The position numbers and the translations under genes are program-made. A stretch of DNA of 56,929 bases, from assembly GCA_026987025.1 (NCBI GenBank), contig JALSNJ010000005.1, positions 1-56,929 of the forward strand. The letters are read 5' to 3'. The DNA is from Candidatus Aminicenantota bacterium (lineage in GTDB: Bacteria; Acidobacteriota; Aminicenantia; S016-38). The notes below the pieces were generated by a model. The model worked only from the letters and a program-made list of their open reading frames with translations. It made no database searches and was not told where the DNA came from. Shown here piece by piece: positions 32,436 through 44,211 of the stretch (the first letter of the stretch is position 1; each line of letters begins with the position of its first letter).

Positions 32436-32947
32436 CCCTTCTCTTTCTCGCCCTGCCGGGAAGGCTCCTGGCATCGGAGCTTACGGATTTTCTTTGGAAG
32501 ACCTTTAATTTTTCCATCCTGCTGGGGATTTTGATTTACTACCTTGGAAAGCCCATAAAGGAGGCCTTTCTGAACTATTCCTCCTCGGTAAGAAACCGGT
32601 TGAAGGAGGCAGAGGAAAGGGCCAAGGAGGCGGAGGAGAAACTGAGGGAAGCGGAGGAAAGGCTTGCAAATCTTTCCAGGGAGATCCAGGAGCTCAAAGA
32701 AAGGGCCCTGGAAAACGCCCGGAGGGAAAGGGAGAAGATTTTGAAGGAAGCGGAGGAGGAGGCTGAGAAAATAAAGAAAATAGCTAAGGAAGAAATGGAT
32801 GCTTACTTTGAAAGGGCCAGGAGGGAGCTCAGGGCCTATGCGGCGGAGCTGGCGGTGGAGATGGCTAAGGAGAGGATAAAGAAGAAAATGACCCCCGAAC
32901 TCCATGAAAGGCTTATGGAAAAATACATAGAGGAGATGGAAAATTGA
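32393..32947 (+). CDS. atpF: F-type ATP synthase subunit b
   Basis: A 184-residue protein with a first hydrophobic stretch ('IAFLVALLFLALPGRLLA', possibly a cleaved leader), then a TM segment 'LWKTFNFSILLGILIYYLGKPI' and a long coiled coil with 'RLKEAEERAKEAEEKL' heptads. The 'F.NF.il...i.y...kPi...l..R' pattern is characteristic of subunit b. The extra N-terminal hydrophobic part resembles deltaproteobacterial AtpF proteins. The ATG lies within the b' gene. The 3' end overlaps atpH by 4 bases. Confidence 0.93.
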   Translation: MDSRRDRKEIAFLVALLFLALPGRLLASELTDFLWKTFNFSILLGILIYYLGKPIKEAFLNYSSSVRNRLKEAEERAKEAEEKLREAEERLANLSREIQELKERALENARREREKILKEAEEEAEKIKKIAKEEMDAYFERARRELRAYAAELAVEMAKERIKKKMTPELHERLMEKYIEEMEN

Positions 32948-33477
32948 GGGGAAGGGCTGTGGCGAGAAGATATGCCTGGGCCCTGGTGGCCTCGGTGAAG
33001 GACCGGGAATATCAGGAGGTGAATTTCCAGCTGGAGGTTTTTCTAAAGGCCTTCATGGAAACGCCCTTGGGAGAATTTCTCTCCTCCCCCTTTATTCCCC
33101 CTTCCCGGAAAAAGACCCTGGTGGAGGAGATAACCCCCGATTTTCAGAAAAAGGTCAGGAACTTCCTGGGCCTTTTAGCGGAGAGAAACCGCATGGCCCT
33201 TTTTCCACTGATTCTGGATTTCTTCCACCAATTCTGGAACTCGGCCCACAACATTCACCAGTTCACCCTCATATCCGCAGTTCCTCCCCCGGAAGCCCTG
33301 GTGGACAGGGTGAGAAAGGCCCTTTTGAAAAGATTTAAGGGGGAAGTGAAGATAAAAACCCTGGTGGACCCTTCCATTATAGGTGGTCTTATTTTGAAAA
33401 AGGGCTATACGGTATACGACGGCTCCATAGAGAAACAGCTGGAGCTTATAAAAAGAAAAATAATAGAGGGGGAATAG
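32944..33477 (+). CDS. atpH: F-type ATP synthase subunit delta
   Basis: The start is a TTG overlapping the atpF stop (TTGA). 177 residues is the usual OSCP/delta length. Visible marks are the N-terminal '[14 protein letters not shown]' (family: 'a.rYA.AL...a'), a helical body, and the C-terminal '[31 protein letters not shown]' strand-helix motif ('D..liGG..i..g....D.Si...L..l'). It caps the alpha3beta3 hexamer and binds the peripheral stalk. One base separates its stop from atpA. Confidence 0.93.
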   Translation: MRGRAVARRYAWALVASVKDREYQEVNFQLEVFLKAFMETPLGEFLSSPFIPPSRKKTLVEEITPDFQKKVRNFLGLLAERNRMALFPLILDFFHQFWNSAHNIHQFTLISAVPPPEALVDRVRKALLKRFKGEVKIKTLVDPSIIGGLILKKGYTVYDGSIEKQLELIKRKIIEGE

Positions 33478-33478
33478 G

Positions 33479-35007
33479 ATGGAAATAAAAATTGAGGAAA
33501 TAAGCAAGCTAATCCAGCAGAGGATCTCCGAGTTCAAACCAGAGATCGATGTGGAGGAGGAAGGGGTGGTGGTGCAGGCAGGGGACGGCATTGCCAGGAT
33601 GTATGGCCTTGAGAATGTGATGTACGGGGAACTTCTGGAATTTCCCCACAAGGTTTACGGAGTGGCCCTCCAGCTGGAAGAGGACAATGTGGGGGCGGTG
33701 CTTTTTGGAGAATACGAAAAAATAAGGGAAGGGGACAAGGTCCGTCGGACCAGGAGGATATTTGAGGTTCCGGTGGGGGAGGCCTTGATAGGCAGGGTTG
33801 TAAATCCCCTGGGTCATCCCCTGGACGGAAGAGGTCCCATAAAGACCGACAAATACCTTCCGGTGGAAAGGCTTGCTCCGGGCATCGTGGAGCGCATGCC
33901 GGTTAAGGAGCCTCTCCAGACAGGGATAAAGGCCATAGATACCATGATCCCCATAGGGAGGGGGCAGCGAGAGCTTATAATCGGTGACCGCCAGACGGGA
34001 AAAACCGCCATTGCCGTGGATACAATAATCAACCAGAAGGGGCAGGATGTTATTTGCATATATGTGGCCATAGGACAGAAGGCATCCACCGTGGCCCAGG
34101 TTATAAAGACCTTCCAGGACTACGGGGCCATGGACTATACCATAGTGGTGGCCGCCACGGCTTCGGAGCCAGCCTCCCTCCAGTACCTTGCCCCCTATGC
34201 AGGCTGTGCCATGGGGGAATACTTCAGGGACAGCGGAAGGCACGCCCTGGTTATCTACGACGACCTCTCCAAGCACGCCGCTGCCTACAGAGAAATTTCC
34301 CTCCTTCTTCGCCGTCCTCCCGGAAGGGAAGCCTATCCCGGAGACATCTTTTACCTCCACTCCCGCCTGCTGGAAAGGGCGGCCAAACTCAACGACGAAC
34401 ACGGAGGAGGCTCCCTCACCGCGCTCCCCATCATTGAGACCCAGGAGGGGGATGTTTCCGCCTACATTCCCACCAATGTTATCTCCATAACCGACGGCCA
34501 GATATATCTTCAGACGGACCTTTTCAACAGGGGAATAAGGCCCGCCATAAATGTGGGAATATCGGTATCCCGTGTGGGCGGCAACGCCCAGATAAAGGCC
34601 ATGAAGAAGGTGGCGGGAAGGCTCCGCCTGGAGCTGGCTCAGTTCAGGGAACTGGAGGCCTTCGCCCAGTTCGGCTCAGAGCTTGACCCTACTACCCAGG
34701 CCCAGCTGGAAAGGGGTAAGAGGCTTACGGAGCTTCTGAAACAGCCCCAGTATCAGCCCGTTCCCGTGGAGAGGCAAATCGTGGCGGTTTACGCGGGAAC
34801 CCGCGGATACCTTGACCCCATTCCTGTGGAGATGGTAAAGGAATTTGAAAAGGGGCTCCTTGATTATGTGGAGAAGATTCATCCGGAAATCTACAGGGAG
34901 CTTAAGGAGAAGAAGGACATAGACGAGGAGCTGGAGGGGAAAATGGCCGAAGCGGTTAGGGAATTCCAGGAAATATTCATGAAGGATAAGGGGATAGAGA
35001 AGGAAGA

Positions 35008-35011
<4 letters not shown>
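33479..35011 (+). CDS. atpA: F-type ATP synthase subunit alpha
   Basis: 510 residues, normal for AtpA. The Walker A is '[18 protein letters not shown]'. Other family marks are '[15 protein letters not shown]', '[29 protein letters not shown]' and '[17 protein letters not shown]'. This is the non-catalytic nucleotide-binding subunit that alternates with beta. The N-terminus ('[15 protein letters not shown]') matches the delta-contacting peptide. It overlaps atpG by 4 bases. Confidence 0.98.
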
Positions 35012-37652
<2,641 letters not shown>

Positions 37653-37672
<20 letters not shown>

Positions 37673-38417
37673 ATTCCATGGAACCCCTTCTATAACCTTC
37701 CAGGTCCAGGGCCAGGAATTCAAAGCCCAGTTCCTTAGCCAGAGAGGTGAGCTCTCCCTTCATGGCCATAACCCTCCGCTGGTAGGCGGGTTTGACCTCC
37801 AGCCTCACCACCCCGGAATGCCACCGGGCCCTGGGAGCAGGAATCCCCCGCTCCCTCAAAAAGTCCTCCAGGCTTTCCAGCCTGCGGAGCAGAGCCTGGT
37901 CAAACTTCGCCCTCAAAGGGAGCCTGGTTAAAAGGCAGGTTTCCGAGGGTATTTCTTCCACGGACCTTTCCTTAAGAAATTTCATGACAGCCCTTTTCCC
38001 CACCTTGGCTTCGGCTAAGGGGGAAAGGACCCCTACCTCCCAGGCTGCCCTCAGGCCCTCCCGGGCTTCTTCCCCCTGAAGGCTCCCCTCAAAAATTCCC
38101 CAGCCTTCCTCCTTGAACTCCGTCAGCTTTTCAAACATCCTCCTCTTGCACCAATAACAACGAAGGGGCTGGTTCTCCCGAAGCTCATAGGGAAGTGGGA
38201 GTTCCACTATCCTGTGGTTCAGCGAGAACTCCTTCGCCAGTTCTTCGGCTTTCTGCACGGTCCATCGGTGGGTGTAGGGGTATTTTACCGTTATGCAGAG
38301 ATGGTTTTTTCCGAAGACCTCCTTAGCCAGGAGACAAAGGGCCAGGGAGTCCTTGCCTCCGGAAAAGGCTATTATTCCCCCTTTATAACCCTTGAGAATC
38401 TTCCTTACCCTTTCCAT
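37653..38417 (-). CDS. larE: LarE-like PP-loop sulfur transferase, iron-sulfur type
   Basis: LarE-family proteins adenylate a carboxylate and insert sulfur into the nickel-pincer cofactor of lactate racemase and related enzymes. The PP-loop 'FSGGKDSLAL' (18-27) is intact. Cys87 and Cys90 ('RCYWCK') and Cys161 ('SETCLLTR') match the three-cysteine pattern that I associate with the [4Fe-4S] version known from Thermotoga, rather than the single sacrificial-cysteine version. At 254 residues the length fits. No larA, larB or larC is in the window, so the client could be a different thiolation. A promoter with TTTAAT lies six bases before the ATG, so the mRNA is probably leaderless. Confidence 0.85.
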
Positions 38418-38423
38418 GGTGAA

Positions 38424-38452
38424 ATTAAAACAAATTTCACCCCGGAGCTCAA
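38424..38452 (-). promoter_or_regulatory. Promoter giving a leaderless larE mRNA
   Basis: Minus strand: TTGAGC (38452-38447), 17 bases, TTTAAT (38429-38424), then six bases to the ATG whose first base is 38417. There is no ribosome-binding site. It is divergent from htpX. Confidence 0.65.
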
Positions 38453-38467
38453 CCGGTCCCCGCCACC

Positions 38468-38476
38468 TGGTATAAT
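38468..38476 (+). promoter_or_regulatory. Extended -10 promoter giving a leaderless htpX mRNA
   Basis: TGgTATAAT (38468-38476) is a perfect extended -10 box. The ATG at 38483 is seven bases after it, at the expected transcription start. No convincing -35 is seen, which an extended -10 can tolerate. Confidence 0.7.
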
Positions 38477-38482
38477 ATTTAT

Positions 38483-39322
38483 ATGAAGTTCAGAACCTTG
38501 ATATTGCTGACGGTCCTTACGGTGCTTTTCCTCTGGATAGGGCAGGCCCTGGGAGGAAGAACAGGGCTGCTCCTGGCGCTTCTTTTCGCCGGGGCCTTTA
38601 ATTTCTTTTCCTACTGGTATTCGGACAAAATAGTTCTCTCCCTTTACAGGGCAAAGGAGTTGAGCCCTGAGGAGGCCCCGGAAATACATCAAATTGTGGA
38701 GGAGCTGGCCGCCGTGGCGGGTATTCCCAAACCCAGGGTATATCTGGTGCCCCAGCAAGCCCCCAATGCCTTCGCCACCGGAAGGTCCCCTTCCCATTCC
38801 GCCGTTGCTGTCACCGAGGGTATCCTAAGGGCCCTGGACCTGAGGGAGCTTCGGGGAGTCCTCTCCCATGAGCTTTCCCACATAAGGAACAGGGATACTT
38901 TGGTTCAGACCATAGCCGCCACCCTGGGGGCAGCCATAACCTTCCTGGCCAGGATGGCCTATTTTTCCAGATTTTTCGGCTTTGGGGACGATGATACCAA
39001 TCCCCTGGAGCTGCTGGTGCTTTTGATCCTCGCCCCCATAGCGGCATTTTTAATCCAGATGGCCATATCCCGTAGCCGGGAGTACTTAGCCGATGAGACA
39101 GGGGCAAAGATCAGCCGCGACCCCCTGGCCTTGGCCTCTGCTCTGGAAAAATTGCACTATTTTTCCTCCAGGGTTCCGCTTTCCGGCAACCCCGCCACAT
39201 CCCATCTTTTCATAGTGGCTCCGAGATTTTCCTCCTCTTCCTTGGCAAGCCTCTTCTCCACCCATCCTCCCGTAGAAAAGAGGATCGCCCGGCTCAGAGC
39301 CATGGCAGGGGAATTGCTTTGA
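38483..39322 (+). CDS. htpX: Membrane-bound zinc metalloprotease HtpX
   Basis: HtpX degrades misfolded membrane proteins. The 279-residue protein has two N-terminal TM segments (about 5-45), the active site HELSH (His129, Glu130, His133) in 'VLSHELSHIRNRDTL', two more hydrophobic segments (about 143-200), and the third zinc-ligand region 'SREYLADETGAK'. It ends with the typical 'FSTHPPVEKRIARLRAM'. This is a textbook M48B enzyme. It opens a ten-gene run in which nearly all neighbours overlap or touch. Confidence 0.97.
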   Translation: MKFRTLILLTVLTVLFLWIGQALGGRTGLLLALLFAGAFNFFSYWYSDKIVLSLYRAKELSPEEAPEIHQIVEELAAVAGIPKPRVYLVPQQAPNAFATGRSPSHSAVAVTEGILRALDLRELRGVLSHELSHIRNRDTLVQTIAATLGAAITFLARMAYFSRFFGFGDDDTNPLELLVLLILAPIAAFLIQMAISRSREYLADETGAKISRDPLALASALEKLHYFSSRVPLSGNPATSHLFIVAPRFSSSSLASLFSTHPPVEKRIARLRAMAGELL

Positions 39323-39879
39323 GAAGGTTAATACCCTTAATTTTTCTTTCCCTTTTCCTTCTTCCCAGGGATTACGATCCGGCCCTGGCCAAGAAGGTGG
39401 AGGACAGGCTTCTCAGGATAGAAAGGGAAAGCAAAAGGTTTCTGAGGTGGCTTTATTCCAAAAAGGAGGATTTCTCCCAGCAGGAGGTAAATTCCTACAT
39501 AAACTATGCCCTGGAAAAAAGGCAGGGGGATGTCATTTTCAGAGGGGTCAGGGTGGTTCTTCAGGAGGGGGCCGTTATCCTGAGTGGAGGCCTTATCCTC
39601 AAAAAGCCCATCCCGGGCTTTGAAATAGGGGCCAGGGGATGGAAGATTATCCCCATAAGGATGAAATTCAGCATAGTTCAGGCGGGGGACAAATACAGGA
39701 CGAAATTGCAGGAAAGCTTCCTGGGAAGGACGAAAATTAACCCGAAGCTTTTCTCCACCCTGCTCCCGGTTTTAAAAGACGCCACGGGATTTAACTTCGA
39801 TCAAGAAAGGTGGAAGCCTCTTCCCTTCGGGTTGAAGAGGGTGGAGGTCCACCGGGGGAAGGTCACGGTTTATTATTGA
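39319..39879 (+). CDS. Unknown exported protein, possibly lipid-binding
   Basis: The TTG start overlaps the htpX stop. The first 15 residues (MRRLIPLIFLSLFLL) are a signal peptide without a lipobox. The rest (about 170 residues) contains 'FSQQEVNSYINYALEKR' followed by strands 'VRVVLQEGAVILSGGLIL' and 'IPIRMKFSIVQAGDKYR'. This helix-then-sheet order recalls small exported lipid-binding folds of the DUF2993/LmeA sort, but I cannot confirm it. The stop overlaps the recG start (TGATG). Its function is unknown. Confidence 0.75.
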   Translation: MRRLIPLIFLSLFLLPRDYDPALAKKVEDRLLRIERESKRFLRWLYSKKEDFSQQEVNSYINYALEKRQGDVIFRGVRVVLQEGAVILSGGLILKKPIPGFEIGARGWKIIPIRMKFSIVQAGDKYRTKLQESFLGRTKINPKLFSTLLPVLKDATGFNFDQERWKPLPFGLKRVEVHRGKVTVYY

Positions 39880-41870
39880 TGCTTACCCCCCATTCCTCCC
39901 TTTCCCGCCTCAAGGGTGTAGGTCAAAAGAGGGCTGCTCTCCTCCGTCAAAAAGGGTTGCGCACCGTGGAGGACCTTCTCCTTTACCTTCCCCTGAGGTA
40001 CGAAAGGAGGGGGGAAATCCGTCCCCTCTCCCAGGCCCGGGGCGATGCGGAGGTGGTGGTGGAGGTGGTGAGGAGAAGATGGTGGAGGGGAAAGAGGTAT
40101 TTCATTCTGGAAGCGGAGATAAGGGATGAGTCCGGGGAAGGGAAGGCCGTCTGGTTTAACCAGAGGAGGCTTCTCAAAGTAATATTCTCCGGCAGGAGGT
40201 ATTACATGAGGGGGAGGGTGAGGAAGGAGGGGGACAGACCTGTGCTTTATTCTCCGGAGGTAAAGGAGGGGGTACCCCGGGGCCTATTGCCGGTTTATGA
40301 GAAGATATACGGCATGGGCTCTGGAACCATAAGAAGGCTCGTCCTGCAGGCCCTGAGCCAGACGGAAATAGAGGAAAACCTACCCCCTTCTCTGGTGAAG
40401 AAATACTCCCTTCCGTCCCGGGCTGACAGTTTGTCTTACCTTCATTCCCCCCCGGAGGATGCTTCCCTGCAGGATTTGAATCAGGCCATCACCCCCTATC
40501 ATCACCGCCTGATTTACGAGGAGGCCTTTTTCTATCAGTTGAAGGTTCGCTGGCTCATGGAAAAAGGCCGGAGGCCGAAGTTAAGAATTTATGATACGAG
40601 GCCGCAGGTCTTCTCCAGGGTCCTTTCCATTTTCCCCTTCCGGTTTACTCCTTCGCAGCAGAGGGCTCTGGAGGAGATTCTGGAAGAGCTCCGCTCGCCC
40701 TATCCCATGAGAAGGCTCCTTCACGGAGAAGTGGGTAGTGGAAAAACCGCGGTGGCGGCCGCTTCGGCGGTGGTGGTGGCCCTTTCAGGATACCAGGTGG
40801 CCTTTATGGTTCCCACGGAAATCCTGGCCTTTCAGCATTTTTCCAGGTTAAGGGAAGGCCTGGATTCCTTGGGCTTAAATCCGGTTTTGCTGGTATCAGG
40901 CCTGGGCTCAGGACCCAGGAGGAAGGCTTTGGAGGAAATAGCCTCCGGGAAGGCCAGGGTGGTCTTCGGGACCCATGCTCTAATTTACGATGAGGTCAAA
41001 TTTAAAAACCTGGCCTACGCCATAGTGGACGAGCAGCACCGCTTCGGGGTTTCCCAGAGGGCAAGGCTTTATTCCAAGGGAAGTCTGCCGGATGTTCTCC
41101 TGCTCTCTGCAACCCCTATACCCAGGACCCTGGCCCTGGTCCTGTATTCGGACCTGAGCCTATCAACTCTGAAGGAACTTCCCAGGCCGAGAAGGGTCAA
41201 AACCGAAGTGCTGAAATTGAGGGATTTTAAAAGCATAGTTCCCTTCCTTGCGGAGCTCATGGGGAAGGGAGAGCAGGGATTTGCCGTCTTTCCCGTAATT
41301 GAAAAGGGAAAACTGGAGCTGGTGGATGCGGAGCGGGGATTTAAAAGGCTGAGGGATTATTTCCCGGGGTTTGAAATAGCGCTTCTCCACGGGAGGATGA
41401 GGCTGGAGGAGAGGAGGAAGGTGATGGAAAGGTTTGAGAGGGGCGAGGTTCAGCTCCTCGTTTCCACCTCCGTGGTGGAGGTGGGAATTGACATAGAGAG
41501 GGCCAGCTTCATGGTGGTATTCAACGCTGAGAGGTTCGGCCTGGCCCAGCTACATCAACTGAGGGGAAGGGTAGGGCGCGGGAGAAAGGAGGGTTTCTTT
41601 TTCCTCCTCAGTCCCTCGCCCTCCTCCAGGCTCAGGTTCCTGAAGGACCACGAGGACGGTTTTGAAGTGGCAGCCTACGATTTGAGCCTGAGGGGGCCGG
41701 GGAATTTTGCGGGAAAGGAACAGTGGGGGCTCCCGAGGTTCCGCCTTCTCCATCCCTTTCTTCACGAGGATTTTTTGAAAAGGGCGGCCAGGGATGCCCG
41801 GGAGTTTTTCTCTTCCCACAGGGAGGAGGTTTCTAATATAATAAAAAGAGAGGAGATAACCTTAGGATAA
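39879..41870 (+). CDS. recG: ATP-dependent DNA helicase RecG
   Basis: RecG reverses stalled replication forks and processes branched DNA. ATG 39879 is chosen because the family N-terminus 'LSRLKGVGQKRAALLRQKG' follows at once; the longer frame from 39810 runs inside the previous gene. The wedge (OB-fold) domain covers about 60-150. Walker A is 'LHGEVGSGKTAVA', the Walker B variant 'DEQHRFGV', motif III 'LLSATPIPRTLAL', and the C-terminal helicase motifs 'VVEVGIDI' and 'QLRGRVGRG' are all present. At about 663 residues it is slightly short but complete. Confidence 0.97.
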   Translation: MLTPHSSLSRLKGVGQKRAALLRQKGLRTVEDLLLYLPLRYERRGEIRPLSQARGDAEVVVEVVRRRWWRGKRYFILEAEIRDESGEGKAVWFNQRRLLKVIFSGRRYYMRGRVRKEGDRPVLYSPEVKEGVPRGLLPVYEKIYGMGSGTIRRLVLQALSQTEIEENLPPSLVKKYSLPSRADSLSYLHSPPEDASLQDLNQAITPYHHRLIYEEAFFYQLKVRWLMEKGRRPKLRIYDTRPQVFSRVLSIFPFRFTPSQQRALEEILEELRSPYPMRRLLHGEVGSGKTAVAAASAVVVALSGYQVAFMVPTEILAFQHFSRLREGLDSLGLNPVLLVSGLGSGPRRKALEEIASGKARVVFGTHALIYDEVKFKNLAYAIVDEQHRFGVSQRARLYSKGSLPDVLLLSATPIPRTLALVLYSDLSLSTLKELPRPRRVKTEVLKLRDFKSIVPFLAELMGKGEQGFAVFPVIEKGKLELVDAERGFKRLRDYFPGFEIALLHGRMRLEERRKVMERFERGEVQLLVSTSVVEVGIDIERASFMVVFNAERFGLAQLHQLRGRVGRGRKEGFFFLLSPSPSSRLRFLKDHEDGFEVAAYDLSLRGPGNFAGKEQWGLPRFRLLHPFLHEDFLKRAARDAREFFSSHREEVSNIIKREEITLG

Positions 41871-41873
41871 GAA

Positions 41874-42425
41874 ATGCTGAGGATAATTTCTGGAAGGGTC
41901 AAGGGGAAGAAACTGGCAACCCCCCGGGGCAAGGACATAAGGCCCACCCCAGTGAGGCTACGGAAGAGGCTATTTGACATTCTGGGCTACGATATTCTGG
42001 GGGCTTCCTTCTTAGATGGCTTTGCAGGGACCGGGGCCGTGGGCCTGGAAGCCTATTCCCTGGGTGCAGGGAAGGTGGTTTTCGTAGAATCTGACCCGGA
42101 AGCCGTAAAAATCCTCAAAAAGAACATAGAAAGGGTGGGGAATCCCCCTCAGATAAGGGTTCTGGAGACCGAGTTTAATATGGGGGTGAGGGAGCTTTAC
42201 CAGCAGGGGGAGAAATTTGACTTCGTCTTCATTGACCCGCCCTACGATTTTTTAGAAAGGGCCAACCCCCTGAAGATACTTTACAAAAAGGATATACTCA
42301 AGGAAGGTGGCCTTATTCTTTTTCAAAAGGGGTGCCAGCAGAGGGTAAAAAAGATGTTTTTCCCGGTGCAGAGGGAGATAAAGGAAGGTAAGAACTGTAT
42401 ATTATTCCTAAGGAGGGAAGAATGA
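41874..42425 (+). CDS. rsmD: 16S rRNA guanine-966 N2-methyltransferase
   Basis: RsmD methylates G966 of 16S rRNA. Its 183 residues show the family N-terminus 'LRIISGRVKGKKLATPRGKDIRPT', the SAM-binding 'LDGFAGTGAVGLEAYSLGA', and the catalytic 'FIDPPYDF' (DPPY). It starts three bases after recG and overlaps cinA by 4 bases (ATGA). The recG-rsmD neighbourhood is common in bacteria. Confidence 0.95.
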   Translation: MLRIISGRVKGKKLATPRGKDIRPTPVRLRKRLFDILGYDILGASFLDGFAGTGAVGLEAYSLGAGKVVFVESDPEAVKILKKNIERVGNPPQIRVLETEFNMGVRELYQQGEKFDFVFIDPPYDFLERANPLKILYKKDILKEGGLILFQKGCQQRVKKMFFPVQREIKEGKNCILFLRREE

Positions 42426-43657
42426 TAGCTCACATAATCGCAGTGGGTTCGGAGCTACTTACCCCTTACCGTCAGGACACCAATTCCAGGGAGATAGCCC
42501 GGATTCTCATGGATATGGGAATAAAGGTGGGTAGTATAAGCGTGGTGCCGGATAACGATGAAGAGATAGCCAGGGTTATAAAATCCGCCCTGGGAAGGGG
42601 CCAACTCATTATAATAACCGGTGGGTTGGGGCCCACCGCCGACGACAGGACCCGGGAGGGTATTTCCAAGGCCTTAAAGCTGAACCTTGAGTTTAATGAG
42701 GAAATCCATCAGTGGATAAAGGAAAGGTTCAGGCAGCTGACCAAGAAGGAACCCCCGGACAACCTTGCCAGGATGGCCTTCGTGCCTCAGGGGGCTGAGA
42801 TAATTCACAACACCGTGGGGACAGCCCCCGGCCTCTGGCTGGAGGTTGAGGGAAAGGACCTGAGGGTTTTAGCCCTTCCAGGTCCCCCGGCCGAATGGAG
42901 GCCCATGCTGGAGGCGCTAAAGGATAGGTTGAAGTCCCTGGGCAAAAAAAACATAGTCAGGAGGGTTCTTAGAATAGCCGGTCTGCGGGAGGCGGAGGTA
43001 GAGGACAGGATTTCTCCCTTTATCACAGGGGTCAAGAACCCTTCGGTTATAATTCTGGCTTCCCCGGAGGATGTTCAGCTCCATATTTTGGCCACATCCA
43101 AAGACCTGGAGGAAGCCGGAGCACTGGTCAATTCTATGGTGGAAAAGTTCAGGGAGGTTCTCGGCGATAACATCTATTCCTTTGAGGATGAACCCTTAGA
43201 GAAGGTCGTGGGGGACCTGCTCAGGCAGAAGGGCAAAACCCTGGCGGTGGCCGAAAGCTGTAGCGGAGGACTTCTTTCCCACAGAATAACGAATATTCCG
43301 GGAAGTTCCGATTATTTTCTTCTGGGAACTATAACCTACAGCAACGAAGCCAAGGTGAAGGTTCTGGGTGTAAATCCCCGGGACCTTGAAGAGCACGGGG
43401 CGGTTAGCGAACCGGTGGCCAAGCAGATGGCCGAGGGAGTAAGGAAATTGGCGGGTTCGGATTTCGGGATAGGAATAACCGGGATAGCGGGGCCTGGAGG
43501 GGGAACCCCGGAAAAGCCGGTGGGCCTGGTTTACATAGCCCTGAGCTGGGAAGGGGGCACGGAGGTCCACAGGAAGAGGTTTTCCGGAAACAGGCTGCAG
43601 ATAAAGACCTACTCCACCTCCCACGCCCTGGATATGCTGAGGAGGAGGCTGATTTGA
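42422..43657 (+). CDS. cinA: CinA family nicotinamide-nucleotide amidohydrolase
   Basis: Two domains are fused, as in full-length CinA. An N-terminal MoaB/MogA-like domain (1-170: 'IIAVGSELLTPYRQDTNS', 'IITGGLGPTADDRTREG') hydrolyses ADP-ribose-type or NMN-related substrates. A C-terminal PncC amidase domain (about 255-411: 'TLAVAESCSGGLLSHRIT', 'GIAGPGGGTPEKPVG') deamidates nicotinamide mononucleotide for NAD recycling. 411 residues is the normal length. In competent bacteria cinA is often linked to recA or dprA; dprA lies elsewhere in this window. Overlaps on both sides indicate coupled translation. Confidence 0.95.
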   Translation: MIAHIIAVGSELLTPYRQDTNSREIARILMDMGIKVGSISVVPDNDEEIARVIKSALGRGQLIIITGGLGPTADDRTREGISKALKLNLEFNEEIHQWIKERFRQLTKKEPPDNLARMAFVPQGAEIIHNTVGTAPGLWLEVEGKDLRVLALPGPPAEWRPMLEALKDRLKSLGKKNIVRRVLRIAGLREAEVEDRISPFITGVKNPSVIILASPEDVQLHILATSKDLEEAGALVNSMVEKFREVLGDNIYSFEDEPLEKVVGDLLRQKGKTLAVAESCSGGLLSHRITNIPGSSDYFLLGTITYSNEAKVKVLGVNPRDLEEHGAVSEPVAKQMAEGVRKLAGSDFGIGITGIAGPGGGTPEKPVGLVYIALSWEGGTEVHRKRFSGNRLQIKTYSTSHALDMLRRRLI

Positions 43658-44211
43658 GGCTTTTCATAGCTGTGGAGCTTACAGAGGAAATAAAGGACAG
43701 AATTGAAGAGCAGATAAACAGGCTAAAGCGGATGGGGGGAAACATAAGGTGGGTTAAAAGGGATGCCCTTCACATAACGCTGAAGTTCTTAGGTGAGGTT
43801 TCACCGGCCAGGGTGAAAGCCATAGAGAGGGCTATGGATAGGGCAGCCTCTAAGGTGAATTCCTTCCCCCTGAAACTTAGGGGTTGCGGTAGGTTTCCCC
43901 TGGCTTCTTCCAGGCCCAGGGTGCTCTGGGTTGGGGTGGAGGACCCAGGGGAAATCTCCCGGCTTCAGGAGATCCTGGAGGACGAGCTGCTGAGGGAGGG
44001 CTTTCAGAAGGAGACCAGGGCCTTTCATCCTCATGTGACGGTGGGAAGGGTTAAGGGTACCTCTGCCCTCAGGAAAGTTGTGGGGGAGATAGACGAGCTC
44101 AGGGATGAGGTATTCGGGCGCGTGGAGGTTAAAAGAATAGTCCTCTTTCGTTCAAGGCTTACCCCGGATGGGCCAATATACACAGAACTCTATGCAGCGG
44201 AGCTGAGATGA
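43654..44211 (+). CDS. thpR: RNA 2',3'-cyclic phosphodiesterase
   Basis: A 2H phosphoesterase of 185 residues, which opens 2',3'-cyclic phosphates. The two HxTx motifs are 'LHITLKFLGEV' and 'FHPHVTVGRVK'. The N-terminus 'MRLFIAVELTEEIKDRI' is the family signature. The start is a TTG that overlaps the cinA TGA (TTGA), and the 3' end overlaps plsY. Placement after cinA is commonly seen. Confidence 0.94.
   Translation: MRLFIAVELTEEIKDRIEEQINRLKRMGGNIRWVKRDALHITLKFLGEVSPARVKAIERAMDRAASKVNSFPLKLRGCGRFPLASSRPRVLWVGVEDPGEISRLQEILEDELLREGFQKETRAFHPHVTVGRVKGTSALRKVVGEIDELRDEVFGRVEVKRIVLFRSRLTPDGPIYTELYAAELR

Noticed and set aside
33509-34402. A 297-codon minus-strand frame within atpA.
   Set aside because: It is antisense to conserved atpA and its translation shows no family features.
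39810-39878. ATG 39810 as the recG start.
   Set aside because: It lies inside the preceding exported-protein gene and adds 23 residues not seen in RecG; ATG 39879 overlaps the stop and starts with the family sequence.
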